Shown: piece after piece, positions 26,706-36,500 of the stretch | Position numbering within the stretch: position 1 is the first letter of the stretch | How the letters are laid out: every line of letters starts with the position of its first letter | Origin: JAIQET01 sp035542575 | GTDB lineage: Bacteria; Acidobacteriota; Terriglobia; Terriglobales; Acidobacteriaceae | DNA length: 64,000 nucleotides | Reading direction: 5' to 3' | NCBI GenBank assembly: GCA_035542575.1 | Contig: DATKLE010000046.1 | Coordinates: 1-64,000, forward strand | Translations under genes and position numbers: made by a program | Notes under the pieces: model-generated | What the model was told of the DNA's origin: nothing | The model's database searches: none | Seen by the model: only the letters and a program-made list of their open reading frames with translations

Positions 26706-26890
26706 CCGCGCATCCCATCTTCTCTGTAGTGGATACACCTGACACGCCTTGACCATCGGTTCCTGAACCCAACCGGGAAGCCATCAACCGCATCCAAGGT
26801 CAATCCGCCGGCACTCCGCACGTGTGTGCCATCGCGCACGCTTGCCGGCAGTTGTGAAGTGGACAGAAGAACAATCGAGGAGGCAACCGC

Positions 26891-27484
26891 ATGAAGAAGG
26901 TCACCCTGTTAGTCGTTCTGGGGCTGTGTCTTTCCGCACCCTCGTACGTCATGGCCCAAAGCTCGGAGGACCACGGCCAGGTTGGCGTTTTCGCCGACTA
27001 CCTGCGCTTTGGCGTCACCTCACCCGAGATCAATTTTGTTGGCATTGGTGGACGAGCGGCAGTCAACGTGCATCGCAACATCGCCCTGGAGGCGGAGATG
27101 GCTTACGACTTCAAGCGCAATTTCACAACCGTGTTTGACAATGGTGTCATCACCACGTTTACCACCACCCGTTTTCGCCCGTTGACCGGACTCTTTGGGC
27201 CCAAGTTTTCGGCTGGAAGTTCGGGTCCGCTGCGTGTCTTTGTTACCGGCAAGCTAGGCTTTGTGAACTTCAGTAGTACCACGGAGGGCCCGATTCGTGG
27301 TTTCGCCAGCCAACTCGGGGCCGTCACCGCCGGTGATACCCGTTTCGCACTCTACCCGGGTGGCGGCATCGAAGGGTTTTGGGGACCGTTCGGACTGCGC
27401 CTTGACGTGGGCGATCAGATCTACTTCGATGACGGCGCGCACCACAATCTGAAGGTGACATTCGGTCCTGCCATCCGCTTCTGA
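26891..27484 (+). CDS. Outer-membrane beta-barrel protein
   Basis: This 197-residue protein has a signal peptide (MKKVTLLVVLGLCLSAPSYVMAQ). Amphipathic beta strands then alternate with glycine turns and end in a C-terminal aromatic residue (VTFGPAIRF), the usual signal for barrel insertion by BAM. It resembles small OmpA/OmpW-like 8-stranded barrels. GAGGAGG precedes the ATG. The function is unknown. The upstream 185 bases carry no further gene. Confidence 0.82.
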   Translation: MKKVTLLVVLGLCLSAPSYVMAQSSEDHGQVGVFADYLRFGVTSPEINFVGIGGRAAVNVHRNIALEAEMAYDFKRNFTTVFDNGVITTFTTTRFRPLTGLFGPKFSAGSSGPLRVFVTGKLGFVNFSSTTEGPIRGFASQLGAVTAGDTRFALYPGGGIEGFWGPFGLRLDVGDQIYFDDGAHHNLKVTFGPAIRF

Positions 27485-27655
27485 AGGGAGGGGCACATCG
27501 TGACTGGGTGCGGCAGCCCATGCAGTTCGGGCTGCCCTTGCTTTCTGGCCACGGAGAGCTGCCGGACGTGATAAAGTGATGCCTCCACCTCTGCCGGCGT
27601 GGGGCCGGCTGTCCGGCACGTTCCGTCTGGTGCGCTTTCCGCAAGGAGCAACTTT

Positions 27656-28066
27656 ATGGCACAAGCCTACGATCTGGTGAGAGACCGCAAAGTCTACTCC
27701 ATTGAAGCCGACCGCACGGTGCTGGAAGCAGCTCGCTTCATGATGGAGCACCATATCGGCGCGCTGCCGGTAATGCGGAATGGCGAGCTGGTGGGCATCT
27801 TCTCCGAGCGCGATGTGATGAACCGCGTCGTAGCCCTGGGCCGCCTGCCCGGAACCGCCAGGATTTCCGAGGTGATGACCGCCAATCCCCGCTGTGTGAG
27901 CGTGGAGGAGACGGTTGACAACTGTCTCTTCCTGATGCGGGAGTTCGGTTTTCGCCACCTGCTTATTGTGGACGGGAGCCAGCTGAAGGGCCTGATCTCG
28001 CTGCGCGACATCCTCATGCGCTACCTGGCCCAAAAGGAAGCCGACAGCCGTCGTATGGCGGTTTGA
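27656..28066 (+). CDS. CBS-domain pair protein
   Basis: This 136-residue protein consists almost only of two CBS motifs: about residues 5-58 (VYSIEADRTVLEAARFMMEHHIG, then GIFSERDVMN) and 73-130 (VSVEETVDNCLFLMREFGFRHLLIVD, then GLISLRDIL). CBS pairs bind AMP, ATP or similar ligands and regulate partner proteins. No partner gene is adjacent. The ATG at 27656 is preceded by AAGGAG. It converges on the next gene with 17 bases between the stops. Confidence 0.9.
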   Translation: MAQAYDLVRDRKVYSIEADRTVLEAARFMMEHHIGALPVMRNGELVGIFSERDVMNRVVALGRLPGTARISEVMTANPRCVSVEETVDNCLFLMREFGFRHLLIVDGSQLKGLISLRDILMRYLAQKEADSRRMAV

Positions 28067-28083
28067 GCGGGAGATAAACCGGC

Positions 28084-28632
28084 TTACGGATCGTACACTG
28101 AGCTACCAAAGCCAGCTTTGCGAGCGGCCTCCTGCATGTCCTCAAGTTTCTTCTTTTGCTCGTCCAGCTGCTTTTGCGCCTGTTGCACCCGCTTTTGCTT
28201 TTCCAACTGGTACTGGTTGTACTGGACGCCATTGGTGTAGCGGTTCGCCTCCACGAAGTGGATCGAGGCATTGAGCTTGTCGATCTGACTTTGGAGGGAA
28301 GCAATGGCCTCCTTCTGCGCCTGGATGGCAGCCTTCCATTGTTCACCCGACCTGGTCACCGCAGAAGAGGACTCACCACCGGGCTGATCGTCCTGGTCGC
28401 CGGAAGGGGTGCCTTCGGTTTCGCTTGTGGACGTATCCTCCTTCTCCGGGATGTCTTCGTTGGTAATGACTTTGTGCGGGGTGGAAGCGTCCTTCTTGTC
28501 TTCGTCCTTCTTCTTTTCCTGTTGCTTCTGACGATTCTCGCGCGCCACGTCGCCTAGTGATTGGCCGTAGCCAGTCGTTGCCAGGAACAGGAAAGCGGTG
28601 AGAAATACGCAGAATTTCGACGTTTGCTGCAT
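28084..28632 (-). CDS. Exported coiled-coil protein of unknown function
   Basis: This 182-residue protein starts MQQTSKFCVF with GAGGT upstream, and its signal peptide ends at TGYGQ. A lysine/glutamate-rich low-complexity segment (NRQKQQEKKKDEDKKDAS) is followed by an acidic Ser/Thr stretch. A long coiled coil then covers about residues 95-170 (IQAQKEAIASLQSQIDKLNASI, KRVQQAQKQLDEQKKKLEDM). It is probably periplasmic. I recognise no catalytic motif. The upstream region 28633-28933 (301 bases) holds only small hairpins, such as 28743-28749 with 28758-28764. Confidence 0.72.
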   Translation of the reverse strand: MQQTSKFCVFLTAFLFLATTGYGQSLGDVARENRQKQQEKKKDEDKKDASTPHKVITNEDIPEKEDTSTSETEGTPSGDQDDQPGGESSSAVTRSGEQWKAAIQAQKEAIASLQSQIDKLNASIHFVEANRYTNGVQYNQYQLEKQKRVQQAQKQLDEQKKKLEDMQEAARKAGFGSSVYDP

Positions 28633-28933
28633 AGAAAATACCTCATGGCCGGCGGGGTACGGGCCCGTGTGAAATGTTATCCCCAAAGGGAGAGGCGGGG
28701 GACGTTACGTTGGTGCAGGCAAACCCCCATACCCTCGGAAACTGAAAGTGGCCTTCGACTTTCACCGGGCTCCCACGCAACGTCCCGATGGGAAATGCGT
28801 GCCTGGATCACCATCCCCGTGTTAGTATTCCGCGCTCAAGCGAGCTTCCCCAGGGCTTGCCACCTGGGTTTGGGGACGTTCCAGTCTGCACCGCGAATTC
28901 AGCCGGAGGTTCTCCGGAGAGGGCGGGCCCATC

Positions 28934-29632
<699 letters not shown>

Positions 29633-29671
29633 CGGCTCCAGCCGCGGCGCCTCCCTTGCAGAGGCCGGCTT

Positions 29672-31498
29672 TCAGCGACGGTTGCTGTAGACGATCTTGC
29701 CCGAGCTTTCCGCCACGACAAATTTCTGAGATGGCAGCAGCGAATCGACGCGCGCCTTTTGGTAGGAGGGCACGAACAGGAAGACCCGCGTCCCGGAGTT
29801 CCAGCTCCGCAGCAGGTCCGAATCGTCCCAATAGATTTTGGGGGCGTCGGGATAGGTTGAGCCAAACCACATGGAAGTGGTCCGGCCATTGACCAGTTTG
29901 ATGGGACGCCGGAGATAGAACAATAGCGAGGATCCGTAGGCCTGGTCTCCGTAAATGGCTACCTCGTCTCCCGGACGAGACTCTTGTGCAATGCTTTCCG
30001 CCAGACTCTTGGAGGACAGATAGGGCATGAAACGGCCAAGGGCAATTTGCGCGGCGATCAGGAAAAGAGCCATGGCCAAGGCAGTAAGCCAGGTAGCGGC
30101 GAGGTGCTTGCGGCGGGCGCGCAACCACAAGGCAATCGCGGGACCCAGAAGCAGAGCGAACGCGGCCAGCGCCGCCGGCAAACGCAGTGCCGCAAAGGAT
30201 TCGCCGGTGAGATCCAGCATGTGGGACATGGACAGCGTGTCTTCGGCCAGACTATGCCGCGCCAGCACCGTGCTGATATCAGGCTCATACGGCAGGTTTC
30301 GCGAGGACCAAAGACCGCCCAGCAGCACGCCTCCGGCGGCCACCGAAACCAAGGCCAGCGCGGCCGCGGTCGAGATCAGCCAGGGGCGCTTGCCCGACGA
30401 TTCTTCGTGCGCGATGGCCGCCGCCAGCAACAGCAGAATTGGCAGGTAAGCCGGCAGCGTGTAGTACTCCTGGTTGGTGGAGAAGGCAAAGAAGGTCAGG
30501 ACTATGCCTGCCCAGATCCAGCAAAGCAAACGGGTGCGCGCGCCAAAACCGGCGCCGCCATCGTTCCTGGTCGCGCCAAAATCGCGGCGAAGATCGCGGA
30601 AAGCCAGCGGCAAATAGAGGCTCCAGGGAAAAAGCCAGGCCAAGTGCAGACTCCAATACAGTGCGGCGGGAACCTTGTTGTAGTCCTTGGGGTAGCGCTC
30701 TCCGAGGAAACGGAGAAAATGCTCATTGACAAAATAGAACCAGAAAAAATGGGCGTTGCGATAACCCGCCAGCAGGTGCCAGGGCGCGGCAATGAGGAAG
30801 AAAAGTAAGAGCCCGGTCGGGAGGTGGAACTCTCGCCAGCGGCGCCAATCGCCCGTCAAGAGAACAAACACCACCGCCGTGAGGCCGACAAATACCAACG
30901 CGACCAGCCCTTTGGTGAGCACGGCCAGGGCCAGGCAGACATAGCCGGCATACCACAGCCCCGCACGATGCGGACCATCCAGCGCCCGCAGAAAGAAGTA
31001 GAAACAAGCGGCGATCAACAGGCCCAGGACTGCCTCAGGAATCAGGACGCGAGTGAACAAATAGTAGCCGACGGTGGTGGAGACAAATAATCCCGCATAA
31101 ACTCCCGCCCTGCTGCCAAATGCCTGCCGAGCCCAGGTCGCCGCCAGCCACACCAGCAGGAACATGGCCACCACCGTGGGGAAGCGGGTGGCGAACTCGT
31201 TCACCCCGAAGATGCGGTAACTGAACGCCACCAGCCAGTAGAGGAGTGGCGCCTTTTCGAGATAGCGCACGCCGTTCACGTGCAGGGTGACGTAGTCCCC
31301 GCGGACCAGCATCTCACGCGCGGCTTCGGCATGAGTGGAGTCGGCGTCGTCCTGCAGTGCGGGGAGGAACGCCGAACCCAGATAGACCACGGCGCAGAGC
31401 AGAAACAAGGCCAGCCACGAGAGCCATGCCGCCTGGGCCGCCGGCGCAGGTGGGTGCGGAGCGGTCGCGGCAGGCGCTTGGAACGTAGTGGTCTGCAT
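29672..31498 (-). CDS. ArnT-like membrane glycosyltransferase (PMT/GT83 type)
   Basis: This 608-residue polytopic protein belongs to the dolichyl-phosphate-mannose mannosyltransferase / ArnT superfamily, which moves sugars from polyprenyl phosphate to lipids or proteins. After TM1 comes the catalytic acidic motif LQDDADSTHAEAAREM, then GVRYLEKAPLLYW, both family hallmarks. About 11 more membrane segments follow, then a C-terminal soluble domain. I chose the ATG at 31498 (MQTTTFQAP), since the upstream extension lacks features. The acceptor is unknown. A second member of the superfamily is at 43596. Confidence 0.88.
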   Translation of the reverse strand: MQTTTFQAPAATAPHPPAPAAQAAWLSWLALFLLCAVVYLGSAFLPALQDDADSTHAEAAREMLVRGDYVTLHVNGVRYLEKAPLLYWLVAFSYRIFGVNEFATRFPTVVAMFLLVWLAATWARQAFGSRAGVYAGLFVSTTVGYYLFTRVLIPEAVLGLLIAACFYFFLRALDGPHRAGLWYAGYVCLALAVLTKGLVALVFVGLTAVVFVLLTGDWRRWREFHLPTGLLLFFLIAAPWHLLAGYRNAHFFWFYFVNEHFLRFLGERYPKDYNKVPAALYWSLHLAWLFPWSLYLPLAFRDLRRDFGATRNDGGAGFGARTRLLCWIWAGIVLTFFAFSTNQEYYTLPAYLPILLLLAAAIAHEESSGKRPWLISTAAALALVSVAAGGVLLGGLWSSRNLPYEPDISTVLARHSLAEDTLSMSHMLDLTGESFAALRLPAALAAFALLLGPAIALWLRARRKHLAATWLTALAMALFLIAAQIALGRFMPYLSSKSLAESIAQESRPGDEVAIYGDQAYGSSLLFYLRRPIKLVNGRTTSMWFGSTYPDAPKIYWDDSDLLRSWNSGTRVFLFVPSYQKARVDSLLPSQKFVVAESSGKIVYSNRR

Positions 31499-31713
31499 TA
31501 TGGGTTGGTACGGCCAGTATAGAACAATGCGCGCTTCGATAGCGCCAAAGGACGGGCCCGGCAATCCCGGGACGGATTACGCAGCGGGTGATCTTTTTCT
31601 AAGATTCTTGACTATCGGCATCGACAGGTCATCCGCCCGTCTCCAGCTTGTGGCAGCTCCACAACGAAACAGGAATTTCCTTTCGTCCCTTGGAGTCAGG
31701 CCCGCTGGGCGTG

Positions 31714-32166
31714 TCAGACCGCAGATAATTCGTGCGCCACGGCTTCCAGCTTGGTGGTCATCTTGATCGGCACTTTCAGCGCACGGGAAATTGGGCACCG
31801 GGCCCTGGCGCTGCGGATCGCTTTGTGAAACTTCTCCTCATCCGCATCCTGGATGCCAGCGCTGACACGTAACTGTATGCCGGTGATTTCCCATCGCCCC
31901 TTCTTCTCCTCCAGCGTCAACACCGATTCGGTCCTTACATGGTCGGGTTTGAGTCCAACCTTCGCGCTCTCCAGCGCCACCATCAGGGACATGCAGGAAG
32001 CCACCGCGGCCGCCAGCATCTCCGAGGGGCTGGTGCAGGGATCGCCGCCCGTGCTGGAGCCAGCAGCAGCATACAGGGCGTTGGAGATGACCCCACTGGT
32101 GGTCGAAACCAGGCCTTCCCCGATGACCGGGCTGCCCTTCCAGATGGCAACGGCACTGCGAATCAT
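31714..32166 (-). CDS. OsmC-family peroxiredoxin
   Basis: This 150-residue thiol peroxidase of the OsmC/Ohr family reduces organic hydroperoxides. Both redox cysteines are present, C58 (VASCMSL) and C124 (RARCPISRAL), in the spacing typical of OsmC. GGDPCTSPSEMLAAA is the family N-terminal motif. The start at 32166 has GGAGGTGCTC directly upstream. Further upstream codons to 32328 look non-coding. The upstream gap 32167-32496 is shared with cspA. Confidence 0.93.
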   Translation of the reverse strand: MIRSAVAIWKGSPVIGEGLVSTTSGVISNALYAAAGSSTGGDPCTSPSEMLAAAVASCMSLMVALESAKVGLKPDHVRTESVLTLEEKKGRWEITGIQLRVSAGIQDADEEKFHKAIRSARARCPISRALKVPIKMTTKLEAVAHELSAV

Positions 32167-32347
32167 GAGCACCTCCTCGTATGTCTCTTTTGTACTGCAG
32201 GAGCGCACGGCGAGGCTGTGTCGGCGGGAACATGGGCGTGTGTCAAAGGCCCATTTTGGAAATGGCGGGCAATATCCAAAATCCACCCGGCAAGGCATCC
32301 TGGGAGGACACTTCCGTAACCAGCTCATCAGCAGCGCCCAACTTAAT

Positions 32348-32377
32348 TTGGTATCGCTAAGTTGCTTTATCTGTTAT
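32348..32377 (+). promoter_or_regulatory. Candidate promoter of the cold-shock gene
   Basis: A TTGGTA (32348-32353) and TGTTAT (32372-32377) pair, 18 bases apart, each matches 4 of 6 sigma-70 consensus bases. It lies in the AT-richest stretch of the 330-base gap before cspA and would leave a leader of about 110 bases, as is common for cold-shock mRNAs. This is weak evidence. Confidence 0.3.
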
Positions 32378-32496
32378 GGTAGAGGTGCGTTTGATGTGGA
32401 TCGGTCGTCAGCAGCTTCTTGCCAACCAGCTAGTACCTGCCCAGCACTTCCGACTTCTACCAGCGTAAATTAATCGAAAGGTTACACACCAAGAAT

Positions 32497-32697
32497 ATGG
32501 AACAAGGAACAGTGAAGTGGTTTAACGACGCTAAGGGCTACGGCTTCATCAGCCGCCAGACTGGCGAAGACGTATTCGTGCATTTCTCAGCCATCCAGGC
32601 GGGCGGCTTCCGCAGCCTGCAGGAAGGGCAGAGCGTCGAGTTCGAAGTGACCAAGGGCCCCAAGGGCTGGCAAGCTGAAAACGTCCGGCCGCTGTAA
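32497..32697 (+). CDS. Cold-shock protein (CspA family)
   Basis: This 66-residue single cold-shock domain acts as an RNA/ssDNA chaperone. RNP1 KGYGFI is at residues 13-18 and RNP2 VFVHFSAI at about 26-33. The C-terminal GPKGWQAENVRPL is typical. It stands alone with a long leader and a weak ribosome-binding site (AAAGGTTAC). A small GC stem (32711-32715 with 32723-32727) follows without a clear U tract. Confidence 0.95.
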   Translation: MEQGTVKWFNDAKGYGFISRQTGEDVFVHFSAIQAGGFRSLQEGQSVEFEVTKGPKGWQAENVRPL

Positions 32698-32875
32698 GCG
32701 GCGCGAGTTACCCGGGCGCCGTCCGGGAGATTCTTCAAACTAGAATCAGGTCGAGAGGCGGACTGCTATTGCAGGTGCTGCGTTGGGTACGCCGCATTCG
32801 TGGCTACCATGACGTTCAGGTCTAGTGCCCGTCGTCAATAGCGTCCGCTATCGGTCCCCAGAAACGAGAAATCCC

Positions 32876-33217
32876 TTAGCCGTAGCTCTGGCTGCTTGCT
32901 GGCGGAGTGCTGTGGATTGGTCTGCCCGGCAGCGGACTGCCCCAGAGGCACTTGCTGGGCTCCAAATTCTCCAGACCCACCTCGTTGTTAGCCAGGCCGC
33001 CGACCCAGACCACGCGAAATCGTCCGCGCCGCCCGCGGTGTTGCACTTCGACGACCGAGGCCGGTTCGACCAGGGGTGGAATGTCCTCCAGGCGGGCCCC
33101 ACGTGCGCTGACGTCGTGGGTGAACACGGTCTGCTTGAAGGGGTGGCCAGTGTTGTCCACGCCGTTGAGCTGTACTTTGAGCCGAACAAGATGACGGGTG
33201 TCGAGACGGCTGACCAT
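32876..33217 (-). CDS. PilZ-domain protein
   Basis: This 113-residue protein is mostly a PilZ domain, the c-di-GMP receptor fold. The two binding motifs are present: RHLVR (R8-x3-R12) and DVSARG (D35-x-S-x2-G). The beta-barrel strands follow (VVEVQHRGRRGRFRVVWVG, NNEVGLEN). The ATG at 33217 has GAGGTGAT upstream. It probably binds c-di-GMP and signals to an unidentified partner. A structured region lies at 33301-33419 in its upstream leader. Confidence 0.82.
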   Translation of the reverse strand: MVSRLDTRHLVRLKVQLNGVDNTGHPFKQTVFTHDVSARGARLEDIPPLVEPASVVEVQHRGRRGRFRVVWVGGLANNEVGLENLEPSKCLWGSPLPGRPIHSTPPASSQSYG

Positions 33218-33300
33218 AGGGATCACCTCATCCTGATCAAACCCTTCTTCTCCCACTGTAACGCGCGGGAAAGGAGAAGGAGCATAACGGAGGTGCAAAA

Positions 33301-33419
33301 CTCGGCAGGTACTTTGGTGGCAGCCCGCGAGAGCCGGAAACCCCAGTATTTATGCGGCTTTTGTGATGGCACCTTGGTGGACTGTTTCTGGCACCTCGGT
33401 GCCATTCCCAACTGCCGAG
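33301..33419 (-). other. Structured RNA-like region upstream of the PilZ gene
   Basis: An outer 8-bp pairing, CTCGGCAG (33301-33308) with CTGCCGAG (33412-33419), encloses an inner hairpin GGCAC-CTCG-GTGCC (33390-33403) and an AGCCG/CGGCT pairing on the minus strand. The repeated TTGGTGG words inside suggest further structure. On the minus strand it would be transcribed about 80 bases ahead of the PilZ gene. It does not match the c-di-GMP riboswitch core as far as I can tell. Confidence 0.35.
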
Positions 33420-33466
33420 GTAGGTTTTAGTGTCGTAAGTGAGCAGTTCTGGGGGAGGGCTGCCCG

Positions 33467-33513
33467 GGCGTCCAGGGACTCGAAAAGAGTCCGGGACGCC
33501 TGTTTTATTTTTG
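33467..33513 (+). terminator. Strong rho-independent terminator hairpin
   Basis: A two-part stem, GGCGTCC (33467-33473) with GGACGCC (33494-33500) and GGACTC (33476-33481) with GAGTCC (33487-33492), has an A-rich loop and is followed by TGTTTTATTTTT. It points along the plus strand, but no plus-strand gene lies within 760 bases upstream; the flanking genes are on the minus strand. Confidence 0.75.
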
Positions 33514-33554
33514 GCCCTGCCCACAGCAACCAGTCCTCGCTGCCTCCGCTCGCG

Positions 33555-36500
33555 CTACTGCACCGTCAGCGTGAGCTGGCTACTGTGCGAGAGCGAGCCG
33601 GATACCGCAGTCACCGTGATGGTGTAGGTTCCGCTCCCGGTTGGAGTGAGCACCGTTACCGGCGCAGATCCCACCTTGCTCGACTCAGCCTGTGAAACCG
33701 CACTCACCGTCACGTTGGCGGGGTTGGGCACGGATGCCGGTGCCGTGTAGAGCCCGGTGGCATCAATGGTGCCATGAGTAGCATCCCCGCCCGGCGTGCC
33801 GTTTACGTTCCAGTTGACGGCCGTGTTGCTCAAACCAGTCACGGTCGCGGTGAACTGCTGCATCTGTCCGGGGAACAACGATGCGGATGGCGGACTGACC
33901 CGTACCCTGGCAGCCGGTGGTGGAGGCGGACCGCTGGCGCTACCTCCGCACGCCAGCAGGATGCCGGTCAAGAGCAACAGCAATGCCAGCCCCACAACCT
34001 GGTACTTGCGGCGAATTCGGGGTTCCTGGCCAAAACCTGCCAGCACCAGACCAAGCGCGGAAATCCCGAATGGCAGCAACAACCGCTGCGCGCCACCCAG
34101 CAACCTCCGTTGTGAAAGGTTTGGTCCGGTGGTCGCAATGCTGAGTGTCACTGTAGTTGCGCCGCTGCCCGCGGAGATCTGTGGCGGGGCGAACGAACAA
34201 CTGGTGAGGGCCGGCAGTCCGGAACAGCTGTAAGTGATCGCGTTGGGGAAAGTGGCGGCGCCGACCGGAGTGAAATCCAGGTCGTAGACGGCGGTCTGGC
34301 CGGCGAGCACGGTCTGCGTGCCAGAGGTATTGTTGAAGCTGAAGTCCGGGCTGACCGTCAGGGAGACGGGCACGCTGTGCGTGATGGCGCTGCCATCCGT
34401 GCCGACCCCGGTGATATTGAAGTTATACGTCGTGGCAGTGCCGCTGCTCACGGTGACGGTGAAGGCTGCTCCGCCCGCGCTGGGGGTTACGCTCGCCCCG
34501 GTGCAGGTCGGCGGCGCGCCCGCGCCGCAGCTTACGTTGACCAGGTTGTTGTATCCGTTGAAGGCCGTCAGCGTGCCGTTGAAGGTGGCTTGCACTCCAG
34601 CCGTGGTGGACAGCGAAGGGTTGCTGATGACCATTCCGTAGTCGGCAAGCGCGGTCACGGTGAGTGACAGACTCTGGGTCTTGGGTCCGGGGGCCCCCGC
34701 GGTGTTCGCCGAAATCGTCACCGGAAATGTTCCGGTGGAGGTGCTGGTTGTAGTGCTGATCGTCAACGTGACCGTCACCGGATTGCCGGACGTGGGGTTC
34801 ACAGAATTTGACGGCGAAAAGTTGCAGGTTGCGCCAGAAGGCAAGCCGCTACAGGAGAGCGAGACGGTACCACTGAACGCGCCAGAAGCGGTTACCTGAA
34901 AGGTCACGGGACCGGATGTATTGGGTCGGTTCACAGTGATACTGCCCGGCGACGGCGCCGTCAGGTTGAAGTCCACTACGTGCAAGGTCAGCGGCGCATC
35001 ATGGATCGTAGTATTGGCGTCCGAACCCACTCCGTGCGCATTGAAGGCATAGTCACCCACCGCCCCCCCGGCAGTCACCGTGAAGCTTGCGCCAGAAACG
35101 GTGGGCGTCAGCTGCGTGGGGTTCAGCGTGCAGGTGCTGGGAGTTGTGCCGGTGCAGCTTAGCGCCACCTGGCTGTTGTACCCATTCAGGGCAGTCAGCG
35201 TGCCGTTATAGGTGGCCGTCTGAGTGGGAAAGACCGTCTGCGTCGCAGAGGAGAATCCAATCTGGAAGTCAGGAGTGGCCAGCAGGTTGAACTCCCACAC
35301 GCCGCGTCCGTAGGTGGAGGCGCGCAACACTTTCTGTCCCGAGGAGTTGAAAATCCTCAGCGCGGTGGCGGAAACGTTGGGAAGATAGCCGGCTTGTCCG
35401 CTGCTCGGAGCAGGGCCGACCTCCGTCCAACTCGCACTGGCCGTGCTGCTGGAGAACACGCCTACGTCGGTGGCCACGTACACGGTCCCGGTGGTCGGGC
35501 TGGAGCCGGGGTCCACGGCAATCGCGTTCGCCGGCGAATCGGGCAGCATGCCGAGGCCTGTGCCCGTGAAATCACTCCAGGTTGCCCCCGCATTGGTGGT
35601 CTTCCAGACATGCGAGACATGGAACCCCATGATGGTCAGGTAGGCGGTCTGGCCGGTGGCATCGGCAGTGTCAATCGCGACGCCAGAGACGGGAAAGTGG
35701 CTGGGATTGATCGAACCGGTGCGGTCGAGCCAGGTGTTGGTGCCGCCGCTGGAATTGGTGCTCACCCAGATGTGGCCGCCTGTAGTCACGGTCGGGCCAA
35801 ATCCGTCGGTGCCGGCATAAATCACATTGGAGAACCCGTTCGTGCCCACGGGGCCGCCCGCGGCCAGGGACCGCACCAGGTTGACTTCGCCGCCGGTGCA
35901 GCCTCCCGTGGGTGAGCCGGTTTCAAAGTTCACGCTGAGTTGCGTGAGGTTGCCACCCGTGCCGGGCCCGCGCCAAACGCGGCAGGTTCCCACGATCAAC
36001 TCGCTCGCCGCCACCTGCGGGTCAAGAATGTACGGGGTGTAGAAGGCGCCATGGTCCCCGCCGACATTGTTCGATCCCACCACAATGGGAAAGTCCTGGG
36101 TATGACAAGCGATGCCCGAGGTGCATCGCTGAATGGTCACGTCGGTGTTGGCGGTAAACCATTCGTTTGTGCTGTTGGGGTTGATGGCGTTGTAGCCGCC
36201 GTCACCGGCGTTGACGTTGAGCCAACTGCTGCTGCTCTGCGACGAAGCGGTCGCGGGCGAGCCGTTGTCCTGGGTACCGCCAAGAATAGTATTCAGATCA
36301 CTGGGATGCTGCGAAAAGGATACGAACTGGGTCATCGAGCCCAGGGTTTGATTGAGACTGTCGAACTGATTGGTGAGCCCGCACGTGCCCGTTGTCAACC
36401 CGGTGTAACCGTCGAGGGCCCGGTAGATACCGCCGTCGTTGGCGAAATACAGAATCGCCTTTCCGTTGGCGATGAGGAAATCCACATCATGCTGGTCGGG

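Noticed and set aside
33301..33419. c-di-GMP (GEMM) riboswitch
   Set aside because: The conserved GEMM core and its tetraloop receptor were not found on either strand; only a generic structured region is reported.
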